A stretch of DNA of 64,000 nt, from NCBI RefSeq assembly GCF_914767665.1, contig NC_059506.1, positions 17,957,825 through 18,021,824 of the forward strand. Direction: 5' to 3'. The translations under genes and the position numbers were made by a program. Below, piece after piece: positions 52,727 to 63,747 of the stretch. The notes beneath the pieces were generated by a model. That model was not told the origin of the DNA. It did no database searches and worked only from the letters and a program-made list of their open reading frames with translations. The DNA comes from Harmonia axyridis (lineage: Eukaryota; Arthropoda; Insecta; Coleoptera; Coccinellidae). Each line of letters begins with the position of its first letter. Position 1 is the stretch's first letter.

Positions 52727-55236
52727 TATGATAGATAGTTAGATAGATAGATACATAGATAATTTATTGATGCTCCTTTACAAAAATTCATTGTATTGCA
52801 CACGTCACAGGATTCAATAATAAATACAACTTCGAAATGATATAAATCATTTCTCATCATTGTCAGAATATAAAAATAGTAGAAATAACTTAATAAAGTT
52901 ATACAATTCTTTCATGATACAGAGTATCATTGTCAAAGTATAAAGGCATTACTCAATAAAGTAATAACTTCGAAATGGTATAGAGCATTTCTCATCAATG
53001 TCAGAATATAAAAATAGTAGAAATAAATCAATAAAGTTATACAATTCTTAAATGATACAGAGTATCATTGTCAAAATATAAAATATAAATGCATTACTCA
53101 ATAAAGTGATACAACTATGAATGATATGAAATACCATTCCTCATTACAACATTACAACAACAAAAAATAAATTAATTTAAAAGAGATTAAAATTCAAACT
53201 ACTGGACAGGAACTCTTGGACACTCCAGAACGCATGCTGCCGCAAAAATTCACCGACAGTTTGCTTATACTTTTTGAGACTGAGCCGTTTCACCTCTTCA
53301 GGTATCTTATTAAAAAGTTTATGAGAAATGAAATTAGGTCCATTCTTGGATTTTTCTAATCGCGTATACTTAAATTTTATGTTGTTTCTATATCGTGTGT
53401 AATAATCATGGGTATCACCAAACTTCGGAAGATCCCTGTTATTATTATATGCATAAACAAGATATTCATAAATATAGATAGAGGGAAATGTCAGGATTTT
53501 AAGTTTTTTGAAGGCGTCTACGCAATCATCCCTGTAGTTTAAACCAGCAACTATTCTAACTGCTCTTCTTTGCAATCTGAAAATACTTTCCCTACTAGAA
53601 CAGTTACCCCAGATCAGTACACAGTATCTCAGATGTGACTCGACCAGACTATGATAGGAACCTTAATAACATCCTTGTACACAATGTTGGCCAAGTTATG
53701 GAGCAGGAAGGTATTTTTTATTATTTTGCATTCTGTTTCATTGGCATGTGAGATCCAGGTGAGACTTGGATCTAGATAAACTCCCAGAAACCTTACCGAT
53801 TCACTGGTAGTATGATTTGAAATCCCTCTCAAATCGAACAATATGGTTTCTGTCTTTACTGCATTGCAAATTAGCATGTTTGATAAAAAAAATTCCTTGG
53901 CTCTCATATCTGCCGCTCTCGCAAGCTGTTCAACCCCATGCAGTTCTCGATGCCCCACTGTAATTCCAGAGTCGTCAGCCCACACTAGGTGTTCATACAT
54001 TGCCATGAAGTAGGAGAAATCATTCATAATAAGGGTCCTAATATGGAACCTTGTGGTACCCCAAGACTTAACAGACCCTCTGCAGACCATGTACCATTGC
54101 AAAAGACCTTCTGCTTCCTGTCTGTGAAATATGACATAATTAGTCTAAGACTAATCTCATCGAACCCATACTTTGCCAGCTTGTCTAGAAGAGCCTGCGG
54201 GGAAACACAGTCGAAAGCTCGACTCAGATCTAAATATATTGATAGTGAAAGCAAGCCCTTCTCAAAACAGTCAAGCGTATATTAATCAAAACGTAAGATA
54301 GCATCACATGTTCTCGATTTCTTTCCAAATCCGAATTGATTTTTGTAAAAGAGATTTTCACTCTTGAAATGGTTCATTACCTGATTATGAATTATTTTTT
54401 CGAAGACTTTTGAGAAAATTGGAAGTAGCGAAATCGGTCGATAGTTCTTTTTGTCATTCTTGTCACCTTTGTTGTGTATAGGGATTACTTTTGCCACTTT
54501 CAAACAATCCGGAAAAACTCCCTCCCTAATGCAACGGTTCACCATTCTAGTGAGAGGCCTTACTATATGATTTATATTCCTTTTCAGGAGTGATATTGAT
54601 AATCCCTAGTAGTCCCTCGATTTACTACCCTTTAGGGAACATATTGCATCTATTACATTATTGAAAGGCACTTCCTGAAATTGAAAACGATTATTATATT
54701 GGTAGTTTGCATCTGTAAAATTCCTAGGTTCAGTAATTCCCGTTTTTCTCAAATTATCTACAAGTTCATGGGGTAACGAAATAAAATAAGAATTAAAATC
54801 CTGAGAGCTTATGGAAATATATGGAATTACCTCAGGATGTCTCTTCCCGTTCATTATTTTCCACATGTTTTTACCAGGATTACTTGATTTCAATATGAAA
54901 TTATCATTTGCTGACATTCGAGCCATGCGCAAAGCTTTTCTGTACTCACTACGTACTTTATTCCGCACCATCTTTATGTCATCAGTAATCAGTGATTATA
55001 CATGTCATTGTAAAGTCTCACTTTCTCCCTCATCACTCCCATGTCACCAGAGAACCCTTTTACCCCGGAGTCGCTTGTTCTGGCTTTAATATCAACCTCT
55101 GGAAAAGATTCCAGGAAAATTTCTATGAACCGATTGTGAAAAGCGTCAAAACAATCATTGGGTGACAATGAATCATAATATATAAAAGTCCAATCTTGTT
55201 CACTCAATAGATTGTGCATCATACAGAAGTCTACCT
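52727..55236 (-). mobile_element. 5'-truncated decayed LINE
   Basis: Minus-strand pieces in order: linker (54971-54606), RT fingers (54545-54282: KVIPIHNKGDK, NYRPISLLPIFSKVFEK), RT palm (54254-54024: IYLDLSRAFDCVSPQALL, LGVPQGSILGPLL), then after a frame change YEHLVWADDSGITV and VRFLGVYLDPSLTW (54102-53629) and the C-terminus (53575-53177, IVAGLNYRDDCVDAFKKLKILT). The endonuclease is only partly present (55222-54989 is the linker after it). The 3' end is AATAAATTATCTATG with a TATC-repeat tail at about 52730-52765. At least four frame breaks, so it is dead. Confidence 0.85.
52833..53115. repeat. Tandem duplication, about 140-bp unit
   Basis: Two neighbouring copies of a unit with ATTTCTCATCA.TGTCAGAATATAAAAATAG and GATACAGAGTATCATTGTCAAA are found at about 52834 and 52973, in the 3' untranslated part of the LINE. 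GATACAGAGTATC in the unit is itself palindromic. Confidence 0.75.
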
Positions 55237-55241
55237 GAGTT

Positions 55242-55957
55242 AAGGTTGTAGACTACTTTGCGCTGAAACTGCAATTCCGCTAGATGGAGCTACCCGAAAA
55301 TTTTTGGTAGATTTGTACCTGGCACACCCATTCAAGTTGAAGAACCGCCTGTTTGGTATTTATTGCCCCTAATAAAATCTCAACTCTCGATGAAGCCCAG
55401 CAAAGAGTAAATTTGTGTTTCTGTAAACTTTAGAAATTCAGTTCAGTTAAGATACAGTGGCGTATCCTAGGGGGGGGATAAGGGGGATATATACCCCCCA
55501 GAAGGAATATCCATTATATGTAACAACCTTATATATCACAATCTTATTATGAGTAAGCAAAATTCTTTGGAAAACTTCTTCAAAAGAAGGAAAATTTGTT
55601 ATATTTGTTTAGTTATATATTACTAAATAAGATAATTACTGTAAATATTGTGAATACAGAAATGACAATGAACCACTGTCATGGACGTATATCGAATATG
55701 GATAATAGAAAAAAATATATGATTATCTCTGAGTGTATGATTTCACAGAGAAAATCATAAATAGTGCATATTGAGATTTCTAGAATGAAAAATTCGAGAA
55801 GCTTTTGAGTTCTCATTTTATGCGCCTTTGGAGACCACAAAAGTGGGTATAGGAATATAAGACATGTGATTTATTAGGTTATTGTTGTCGGTTTGTTTAT
55901 TTGGATGAGAATTTCTGATATTTTACTGAAATTCAAAATGATTATTTGACATTTGAC
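55242..55957 (+). repeat. Dispersed repeat B, copy 2
   Basis: Same sequence and orientation as 13024-13813, ending at ATTATTTGACATTTGAC, directly followed by CAGTGACGGCTCGTG of a hAT end. The G-run MITE seen complete in copy 1 lacks its right end here. Confidence 0.8.
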
Positions 55958-56938
55958 CAGTGACGGCTCGTGCCCTCGAAATGTGGGTCGGCCACACTCC
56001 GGAAAATTACGAACATATATATAAAATTTATTAAAATTCATTAGTTCCAAAAAATGAAGTGATGAAATGTTTTTAAACCTTATTTCAATTTGAGTTATAA
56101 TTAAATCCAGAATTTCACAAAAAAGCCGTTTCATTGAGGAATTATCCGTGAGCTGAATTTCGGAATCTATTTTACGTTTTCGACGTCTAGCACTCGGTGG
56201 CATTACTTCTGGGAGTTTTTCTACTTCTGAATATAAGCGAATGAAATACTCATCTTCTGTGCGAAATTTTTTCAGAGTCGATAATAAAGAAGTGATTCTG
56301 GCGTTGCAATAAGTTATATCTGATAACTTATGCTGGATTATAGAAAAAACGGGATCTGTGTATGTAAAAATCAAATTAAAAGAGTGGAGAATGAACAAAA
56401 ATTCGAAATCATTCAACATTTTCTTCAGACCGGTAGCTTCACGTATTGTAATATCATCCCATTCATCTAAATTGTCGCTGATATGATCAAAAACTTCAAT
56501 TAATTCTTCTCTCTTATCGAATATTGTTTTTACAGCGCGAGATTTGAAATTCCAACGAGTTTCCGAGCTAGAGGGTAATCTTTTTTTGCAAATTGCCTCT
56601 AGAATATTAGTGCGTTTACTTGATTTAGTGAAAAACGACGAAAATCCTGAAAGATTCGAAAAAAACACGCGACACTCATTGATTTTCTTGGTCGAATCTT
56701 ATAACACTAAATTCAATTTATGTGCATAACAGTGCGTGAATAGTGCTTGAGGAGCAATTGTTTTTATTCGCGCTTGTAACCCATTAATTTCCCCCGCCAT
56801 CACAGCTGCCCCGTCATATGTTTGACCTACTAATTTAGTCGCTAAATTGAAATCTTTAAAATTGTCCAACAAGGTATTGAAAATATCATTCGAAAAAACC
56901 CCAAAATCGTTCGGATATTTTACCTTCTCGAACGACAT
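55958..56938 (-). pseudogene. hAT transposase remnant (DUF4371/ZMYM1-like)
   Basis: On the minus strand, 56938-56699 reads VKYPNDFGVFSNDIFNTLLDNFKDFNLATKLVGQTYDGAAVMAGEINGLQARIKTIAPQALFTHCYAHKLNLVL and ends at an in-frame TAA (56699-56701). The same frame continues with DSTKKINECRVFFSNLSGFSSFFT...SSSETRWNFKSRAV down to about 55990. YDGA..MAG, HCYAHKLNLVL and ETRW are hAT catalytic-region motifs. The N-terminal zinc finger and C-terminal dimerisation region are missing. CAGTGACGGCTCGTG at 55958 is the element's end; the other end is not found. Confidence 0.8.
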
Positions 56939-57433
56939 GATATTTTTTTATACGTTTTATGAAATGAATAGAATGAAATTTACATACTTTTTTATATTTA
57001 TCATTTCGATTTGCCTAATTCAATGATGGAATAAAATATGGCATATATTTGGATGAACTTCTACCATGTGAATCAGGAAAATTGAGAAATTTTAGACCAT
57101 ACTTCTTTCTGACATTGTGGGGACAGAACAGGATTTAATGTAACAATGAGTTGGACTCGTTAATATCTCAAGGAAATATAATATACATATAAATAATTGC
57201 TTATAGGAATCAGCAATACTCTTATTGGCTATAGGTGAAGATAAGTAATATTCGATTCAATCATCTTTTGAATTGGTAATATTTCTTTTACTTCAGGTAG
57301 AAAAATTCTCAATATTTTTCACAATTCTTTGCTTTAAATTCAAATTTGGAATAACGATTTAACGTTCAACTCTTCGAGTTGAAAGAGATGTATATTGTTC
57401 TCTTTCTCTAGGGTAATAAATCAAGAGAGTTGA
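56939..57433. other. No recognised feature
   Basis: AT-rich DNA between the hAT remnant and repeat C copy 2. The missing left end of the hAT element is not visible here. Confidence 0.4.
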
Positions 57434-58470
57434 GTTAACGAAAAAGATTATTTAAAAAAAATATTGCAATTTCTTAAACTTTTATGACATGAAATTTTCA
57501 AGGAGGTATGTATACAAGAATGGCTTCACGAAGCGAAAAATTTTTACTATAAATTTTTTCAAGTTAATATTAATGAAGGAAGTACGATAAAATTTTCTTA
57601 ATCAAGAATTGCCTATTTTCAGGGTTAAATTTAAATGGTAAATATTGTAGATAGAGTTTCGGGAATAGGGAGTTTTTCAAAAGAAATTTTTTTTTTTGAG
57701 AATTTTTTGTCAGATTTCTGAAATATTAATAATTTTCCATATTTCGGCAAAAATCCAGATACCTTTTTTTCATCTTAATTTCTTTATGACTTTTGAAATT
57801 TTCTTTATGATACTAAGCGCTCAAAATGTACTTCTCCAGACATCATTACGAATAAAATCAGCTAGCATATATATTTTAGGAACAGTATCGTTTCTAATTC
57901 TAACAATGATTTCATAACAAGTTTTCTACCTTTCCCTATTCTTCAGTGCAATATTGTCATAAACTAGTAATGTACACAATTTTAGCCAATCAGAGAAACC
58001 CTACCCTCGTAAATCATAAAAGTGTCATTCATCTCGAGCCATAAAATACAGTCCAAGATTCTATTGGCGTTCATGTTGCAAAAAGGCGTAAACCTTTGGG
58101 AGGCGTTCCAAAAAGCATAATTCCATATGAAAAACATCTACAATTAGAGCAAATCAAGCAATTTTAAAAAAATTTTTGCACCAATTCAAAACACATAATA
58201 TCACTGAACATTTGTGGATGAGTTACTTGAAATGAGAAGTCTCTCTGAAGCTGAATAGTCATTTAAAGAAAGTGTTCAATTTCAAAGTTCGATTTGCGGA
58301 ATACTATCGATTTTTTTTTGGAAATCGAAACGGGATCTTCAAGTTCACTATATCACGTCATTGTTCACTCAAAAAATGAAATGAATCCGACCTGTACTTT
58401 GGAATTGGAATGCACTGAAATTAGCACTGAAATAGCAGTGGTATGAACAAGGTATTGAACACCCTTAAGG
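57434..58470 (+). repeat. Dispersed repeat C, copy 2
   Basis: Closely similar to 15360-16400 in the same orientation. Similarity ends at GAACACCCTTAA, after which this copy goes directly into the P-element target region. Confidence 0.8.
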
Positions 58471-58494
58471 GTCTGTATCTGTTTTTGGTAATAT

Positions 58495-61331
58495 CACAGC
58501 CGTCTTCAACTCAAGCCGTGCACAGAGAAAGGCAACGTCGCTTTCGTTGATTCAGGGAGTCCTATGCTCTCTCGTCGATCCAATGTTAATTCGACGCGGA
58601 CTCCTATATCCGCATCCTTAGTTTATAATTGTTGCATAATACACGGAATAATTCGAAAAGTACTATTGTTGGGGAGAAAATTCAGTTTATTTTTTGTTTT
58701 AAATTATTAGAAGAGGTAGTTTCCACAACACCCAGGAGGTACTACCGTGAAGCGTTACTTTTTAATGGGTAGTTCGCCAGAAGCCCTATTTTCCCAAAAA
58801 CAATTGGTATTCAACCAGAAATAAAAATTACAAAACATAAACTCTGTAGTTGATAAATAGATAAAATAATATAGATATTCTGTGCAAATAAAAATAACGA
58901 AACATAAACTCTTATCTAGTTGATAAATGAATAAAATGATATATAACTATACCTAATTACATCCAAAAGTGTAGCAGTACTCTGAACGAAAGCCTTGTAA
59001 GTATCATTTGTGAGATGACCGTTGGAATCTAAATCATGCCATTTATTTATCCACACAACAAATTTCTCCAAAAACTTAACTCTATAATGATCATCTTCAT
59101 TCGAAATCGGTTTAGAAAATTCATTTCTCCTAACGATCCCCTTTATGACACTGGTATTATTAACAATATCCCACCAATTTCTTATCAACTGCAGGAAGTC
59201 TGCAGTGTCGTTAAACCCAAAATCTTTCAAAGCAGCTATTGTGGTATCGTGAAATAAATTGTCAACTAGTGAAACTTTTTGCCTTTCGAAGCTATTTGGG
59301 AATAAAGTTTTGAAATTCAATTTGTATGCTTTCTTAATTATTGAATTTTTTTCAGCTTCGTAAACTTTTCTGACATCACTTAATTTGGCATATTTGATAA
59401 GAACTGTTTCAAAGTCAGGATAAACAAATGTTTTATCTAAATTTTTTAAATTGAACCAGTTGTTTCGAATATTTTTCATAACATGAACAAAATCATAAGA
59501 TAAGAATATAGTTTTGCCAGTTTTTGAAGGATTGGGAATAAAATTTGAATTGGACAATTTCTTAAACATTGTTTGGTTTATTCTACAATTATCTGTTATT
59601 ATGCATAAAATTTCAAACCCACATTTCTGAACTTGGTCAATTACACAAGTTGCGAATGGAATAATTTCACTTCCGCTTATACTGTCAACTGGAACTAATT
59701 TTACAATTTCATGAAAATTCCCAAAAGCTGAAGATATCATAAATGCCAAAACAGTTTTTGCCAAACTATTTCTGTTGGCAGCGTAGCCAATCAAATTTTT
59801 GGAGCGATAGTCCAATCTTGGAGTTATATAAATTTCGTCTATCAAAAGAACAACAACTTTTTCCCTAGGCGTTAAATTTGAAAATATATTTGATATATAA
59901 TTATTGTTATGGATATCATTATTTGGGGAAACATTAAGGCCAGAAGATATTCTCTGTAAATATCTTTTATTAGGTAAAATGAAAAAACCTCTCAGAAGTT
60001 CATACGTGGAGTGGGAAGTTGTATGAATCAGAAAAGCCATAATAATGGTCGATGAAGAATATCTATTTTTCTTTAGAGTGATTTGTTTTAACTGATCGAT
60101 TAAAATTTCGAGATTTTTTGAATGCGGTAAATTCTTTTCACACGATACAGTTAATGCTAGGTCCAAATATTTTAAACTTTCCTCCATGAGATAATTAAAT
60201 GATTCAAAAAATATGTCGGTATCACTTCTAAAGTTTTCCTTGTATCTTGCCAAAATGTTCTCTAATTGTGACCATCTGCTCAATTTCAAATCGAAAGGAA
60301 GAATCCACTTCAAATCATTGAAATTCAACTTGTTTTTACCCAGAAAAACTTGAACAACCATATTCTCATTAATTGAAATTTGAGTTTCAAGCAGAAGCGA
60401 ATCCTGATTTTCCTGAACTTTCAACTGATAGAAATAAATTTTATTTTCCGCTTTGTGAACTATCCAATTAACAAGTTCTAATTTATTAGAATATTCATTT
60501 AACAATTGATCGAAATTTTGAATAATGTCTGCAGTCTCAAATTGGTGAATAATTTCATTATGTGAATCAATATAATTTTGACGCCTTTCATCGGGAGTTT
60601 TTCTTGCAGAAACAGAAGGTTTAGAAAGATATCCAGGCAAATTTGGAAAAATTGATGGAACTGCATTTTTATTTAATTTTGGATATCTGAGGAGGTTCTT
60701 TCCAATCGTGCCATCTTTACGTTTGAATACATCGTATCTAATTATTTCATTCTCTTGGAAATGAACTGAACAAACAGCTGAATTTTGGGAAGGTGACCAA
60801 TTTTTACGAGGTATAGCGGAGATCCATTTCATTCTTGAATCAGGTTCCTTAGAAAATTTAAAAATAGAGACATACGTATTTTGTGAGTCGTAATTGGACT
60901 TACAACCTGTAACATAACAGCGACGAGGCATTTTCAATGTTTTTCTGGGGAGACAGGAAGAGTCAGAAACTTTGTACCAGATCACTATGTAAATTCAAGA
61001 ACTAATTCACAGAATTGATACTGAATCACACTTAAAACTGATCAATATCACAATATTTCAAACACTCAGATGAACTTTATAAACAATACACACTCGGTAC
61101 ACAAAACCGGTAACAAGTGCAACTTGTTTGAAGAAATTATCAGAAAACCCCACACAAATCGGTGATCTGTAAGAACTAAGAATAGTTATTCCCCTTTAAG
61201 TTTTGAACTGAAAAGTCAAGTGGTACCATTCCCTCTTAAACCCCGACCTTCCCGATGCATTTCGGGTCTATAGGCCACTCAGACATTGTTTCCGCTCTTA
61301 CTGTGCATGGCTTGAGTTGAAGACGGCTGTG
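58495..61331 (-). mobile_element. P-like element, 2.84 kb
   Basis: Terminal inverted repeats begin CACAGCCGTCTTCAACTCAA on the left, and the complement ends the element at 61331; about 30 bp pair with one mismatch. GTAATAT flanks both sides (58488-58494 and 61332-61338), fitting a 7-8-bp target duplication as in P elements. It encodes one long THAP-domain transposase frame on the minus strand. The right flank is a LINE endonuclease, so the element inserted into or at the edge of a dead LINE. Confidence 0.9.
58916..60931 (-). CDS. P-element-type THAP transposase
   Basis: The open frame extends to 60985, but the THAP domain starts at MPRRCYVTGCKSNY, so I place the start at 60931 (671 residues). 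THAP zinc ligands: C-x4-C in RRCYVTGC, then C-x2-H in VCSVHF at about residue 55, with the invariant W in MKWISAIPRKNWSP. A middle region is followed by an RNase-H-like core with VVLLIDEIYITPRLDYRSKNLIGYA and FEILCIITDNCRINQTMF (candidate first and second catalytic D) and DFVHVMKNIRNNW. THAP9 and P transposases run longer (over 750 residues); the terminal LNQDPLEN-type region is absent here, so the enzyme may be C-terminally truncated or have an unseen final exon. P-type enzymes act in the nucleus by cut and paste. Confidence 0.88.
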   Translation of the reverse strand: MPRRCYVTGCKSNYDSQNTYVSIFKFSKEPDSRMKWISAIPRKNWSPSQNSAVCSVHFQENEIIRYDVFKRKDGTIGKNLLRYPKLNKNAVPSIFPNLPGYLSKPSVSARKTPDERRQNYIDSHNEIIHQFETADIIQNFDQLLNEYSNKLELVNWIVHKAENKIYFYQLKVQENQDSLLLETQISINENMVVQVFLGKNKLNFNDLKWILPFDLKLSRWSQLENILARYKENFRSDTDIFFESFNYLMEESLKYLDLALTVSCEKNLPHSKNLEILIDQLKQITLKKNRYSSSTIIMAFLIHTTSHSTYELLRGFFILPNKRYLQRISSGLNVSPNNDIHNNNYISNIFSNLTPREKVVVLLIDEIYITPRLDYRSKNLIGYAANRNSLAKTVLAFMISSAFGNFHEIVKLVPVDSISGSEIIPFATCVIDQVQKCGFEILCIITDNCRINQTMFKKLSNSNFIPNPSKTGKTIFLSYDFVHVMKNIRNNWFNLKNLDKTFVYPDFETVLIKYAKLSDVRKVYEAEKNSIIKKAYKLNFKTLFPNSFERQKVSLVDNLFHDTTIAALKDFGFNDTADFLQLIRNWWDIVNNTSVIKGIVRRNEFSKPISNEDDHYRVKFLEKFVVWINKWHDLDSNGHLTNDTYKAFVQSTATLLDVIRYSYISFYSFIN

Positions 61332-62360
61332 GTAATATAGTTAGTCAGTGCTAAGGGTCTTGGGATATTAATGCACTGTGCCTCGTGATCCGAAAACTCT
61401 ACTGTCAAAATTTTGGGGAAAAAACTGCTCGATCCTGTATACCTTACAAAAATGTTATCAATGCAGTTATTGTTCCTTGTTGGCTCATATATTGTTCGCT
61501 TCAAACCGTACGATTGAAAGACTTCCAACAGTACTTCTGCATTCCTGTCCAGTACATTATTGCTATACATATTAAAAGACACATTAAAATCACCTGCAAT
61601 ATCAAAATCATTAATATTTACTAAAGTTAAAACATTTTCAATTATATTCATAAAATTATCCGAATTACCAACAGGTGAACGATAAATTGATATCAGGGTT
61701 AACCCCTGTTTCTTTATAGCAGCTACTTCACAATCAACTTCAACCGATAACTCCACTATTTTTCCTAGGACTTCATGTTCATGGTTTCAACTTAAAATCA
61801 TCGTACCTCCAAGTTTATTTCTTGTTCTTGAGAAATTGGAAGCTACGTGCCAACCACTTGAGCAGTATGTGTCTGCAACCCCCAACGGTAGCCAGTGCTC
61901 TATCACACAGGTCGCATCACACATATTATTTTCCATGAGAAACAGGTCCCATTCATTCACCTTATGGTGACTCAGTCCCTGAATATTCGAATGTAAAACT
62001 TATAAGGTGTATGTATCATCTTTAGTTTTATTGTTGGCCATGTTTGTTCCTTCCGCGCGGTTTTCCTGTGAAAAAGCATCGACACATAAGCATCACTCGG
62101 CCAGATATCATATGATTTGGCTTATTCTAGATTTTCTGCATTAATAGAGACTTTATAGGAATGATAGTATTCAGGATGTTTAGATTGCAACTGGGTACAT
62201 ACAGCCTCCTCAAAATTCTGCTTGTGAAATCCGATGATGTTGTTTGTATATTAATCCTTGAAACAAAAAGAGATACTTTTCTAGGAATAGTTGCAACGAT
62301 TTTGCACGCTTCATTCCATGTTACGCTACTGGAATTTTTGAAGACGCGGTAATTTGTCAA
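61332..62360 (-). pseudogene. LINE remnant: ORF1 end and endonuclease
   Basis: 62360-62200 reads PRKVSLFVSRINIQTTSSDFTSRILRRL, like the C-terminal domain of ORF1 in the LINE at 62.8 kb (ARRLWLYVGRV....IESYLKNKF). From 61990 the endonuclease reads VLHSNIQGLSHHKVNEWD, CVIEHWLPLG and, after frame breaks, LTLISIYRSPVGNSDNF, FDIAGDFNVSFNMYS, NNNCIDNIFVRY and EFSDHEAQC down to 61340. The reverse transcriptase is missing. The P-like element lies at its 3' boundary. Confidence 0.75.
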
Positions 62361-62800
62361 TCAATCATATCCATATCGTGTACCATTGGTCGGAACGCAG
62401 ATGCGCGCGTCTAGAGAGAATCTTCTGAAAGATTTTCAATGATTATTTAGACTTCAGCAAGAATAAGTATCTAAGATTTAGATTTGAATGTGTGTTAAGC
62501 CTTAGCTGTTATAGTCGCTGATAATATCGCTCTGAAGAATTTCTTATTTTAGAGGGATATAACTGGCGAGAAAAATTGTCGAAACCGTATGTATACAATT
62601 GTATCGGTATTTCTCCTCATTTTTTTAAGTAATATCATATATTGCATTGCTATGTTGTTCTGTGGAGGATTGATTTCGATTGAAATAAGTCAATAACAAA
62701 TTAGTGATACTGTCGACTACCACATTAATATTATCGATAATCTGATAAGACAACGTCAGACTGGTGAGCTACATCCTAAAGGGTTCCATACACCTCTCAG

Positions 62801-63736
62801 ATGGCGCCATCAGGTGACTCCAATGATCTGGTCGCAGAGTTGAACAAATACAAAAAAGATGTGCTAATATCCATTATATTGCACAGAAAAGTGCCAGAGG
62901 GTGTGATTGTGTCACCACAGGTAAAATTAGTTGTTGATCGACTCGACATGGACACGAACAATAAAGCTTCCGGGAAATTCGATGAGATCGCATGTTCTGA
63001 TCGATCTAACCATGACGGAATAATAAATATGAAAAATGATTTAAAAATCGCAGAGTTGAAAATTCAACATTTGCAGCAGCTTTCAACCAATATGGACTCT
63101 ATGATAAAGGATAAAGATTTGATCATCTCATTACTTCAATCAAATTCGAAGAATAAAAATAACAGAAAGCAAGTTAACATGGAATATGATGTTGTCAAGT
63201 CAAATCCATCAGTGTCCGAGATCAAAAAAAGTTTATTGGCTCATACTTCTCGTGATGAGGAAACCTCTACTGCTAATGAATTCACAGCAGTGGGAACATC
63301 AGGGGCAAGTCCAGATACAGACCTAAATCGACCAACTCAGATTGAAGCACATGGTGCGAAAGGCAATTCTTCCCAGTCAAAACGTAAGAGCAATATCTTG
63401 TGGGGTGAAAATGATGACGATCATTCCTCAGCTGAGGGCGATGGAGGTTCATTTGCTGCTGTGGCCAGGAGGCTTTGGCTTTACGTGGGTAGAGTGCAGC
63501 CCCTTGTATCTGCAGTGCAAATCGAATCATACCTGAAAAATAAATTCAAGTGCCAAAACTTTGTGGTAACGCAGTTACCTACACATGAAAATGCGCTCAG
63601 TAAATCATTCAGAGTGGGTGCAGACATCTCACTGAAAAATTTCCTGATGGATCCTAAAGCATGGCCAAAGGGTGTAGCAATAAAGCCATTTCGTTTCTTT
63701 CGAGACAGATCGAAAAAACAGCAAACCAAACAATAG
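62801..63736 (+). CDS. LINE ORF1
   Basis: 311 residues from MAPSGDSNDLVAELNKYKK. The middle is acidic and serine-rich with a possible coiled coil (LKIAELKIQHLQQLSTNMDSMI). The C-terminal domain AAVARRLWLYVGRVQPLVSAVQIESYLKNKFKCQNFVVTQLP...SKSFRVGADISLKNFLMDPKAWPKGVAIKPFRFFR is a pattern common in ORF1 of insect LINEs (LYVGR...KSFRV...WP.GV...FR). It lacks CCHC knuckles. The likely role is RNA binding within the LINE particle. Confidence 0.8.
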   Translation: MAPSGDSNDLVAELNKYKKDVLISIILHRKVPEGVIVSPQVKLVVDRLDMDTNNKASGKFDEIACSDRSNHDGIINMKNDLKIAELKIQHLQQLSTNMDSMIKDKDLIISLLQSNSKNKNNRKQVNMEYDVVKSNPSVSEIKKSLLAHTSRDEETSTANEFTAVGTSGASPDTDLNRPTQIEAHGAKGNSSQSKRKSNILWGENDDDHSSAEGDGGSFAAVARRLWLYVGRVQPLVSAVQIESYLKNKFKCQNFVVTQLPTHENALSKSFRVGADISLKNFLMDPKAWPKGVAIKPFRFFRDRSKKQQTKQ

Positions 63737-63747
63737 AAGCACCAATA

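Noticed and set aside
62127..62360. Possible missing SMYD4 5' exon
   Set aside because: It resembles the ORF1 C-terminal domain of LINEs and is followed by a LINE endonuclease on the same strand.
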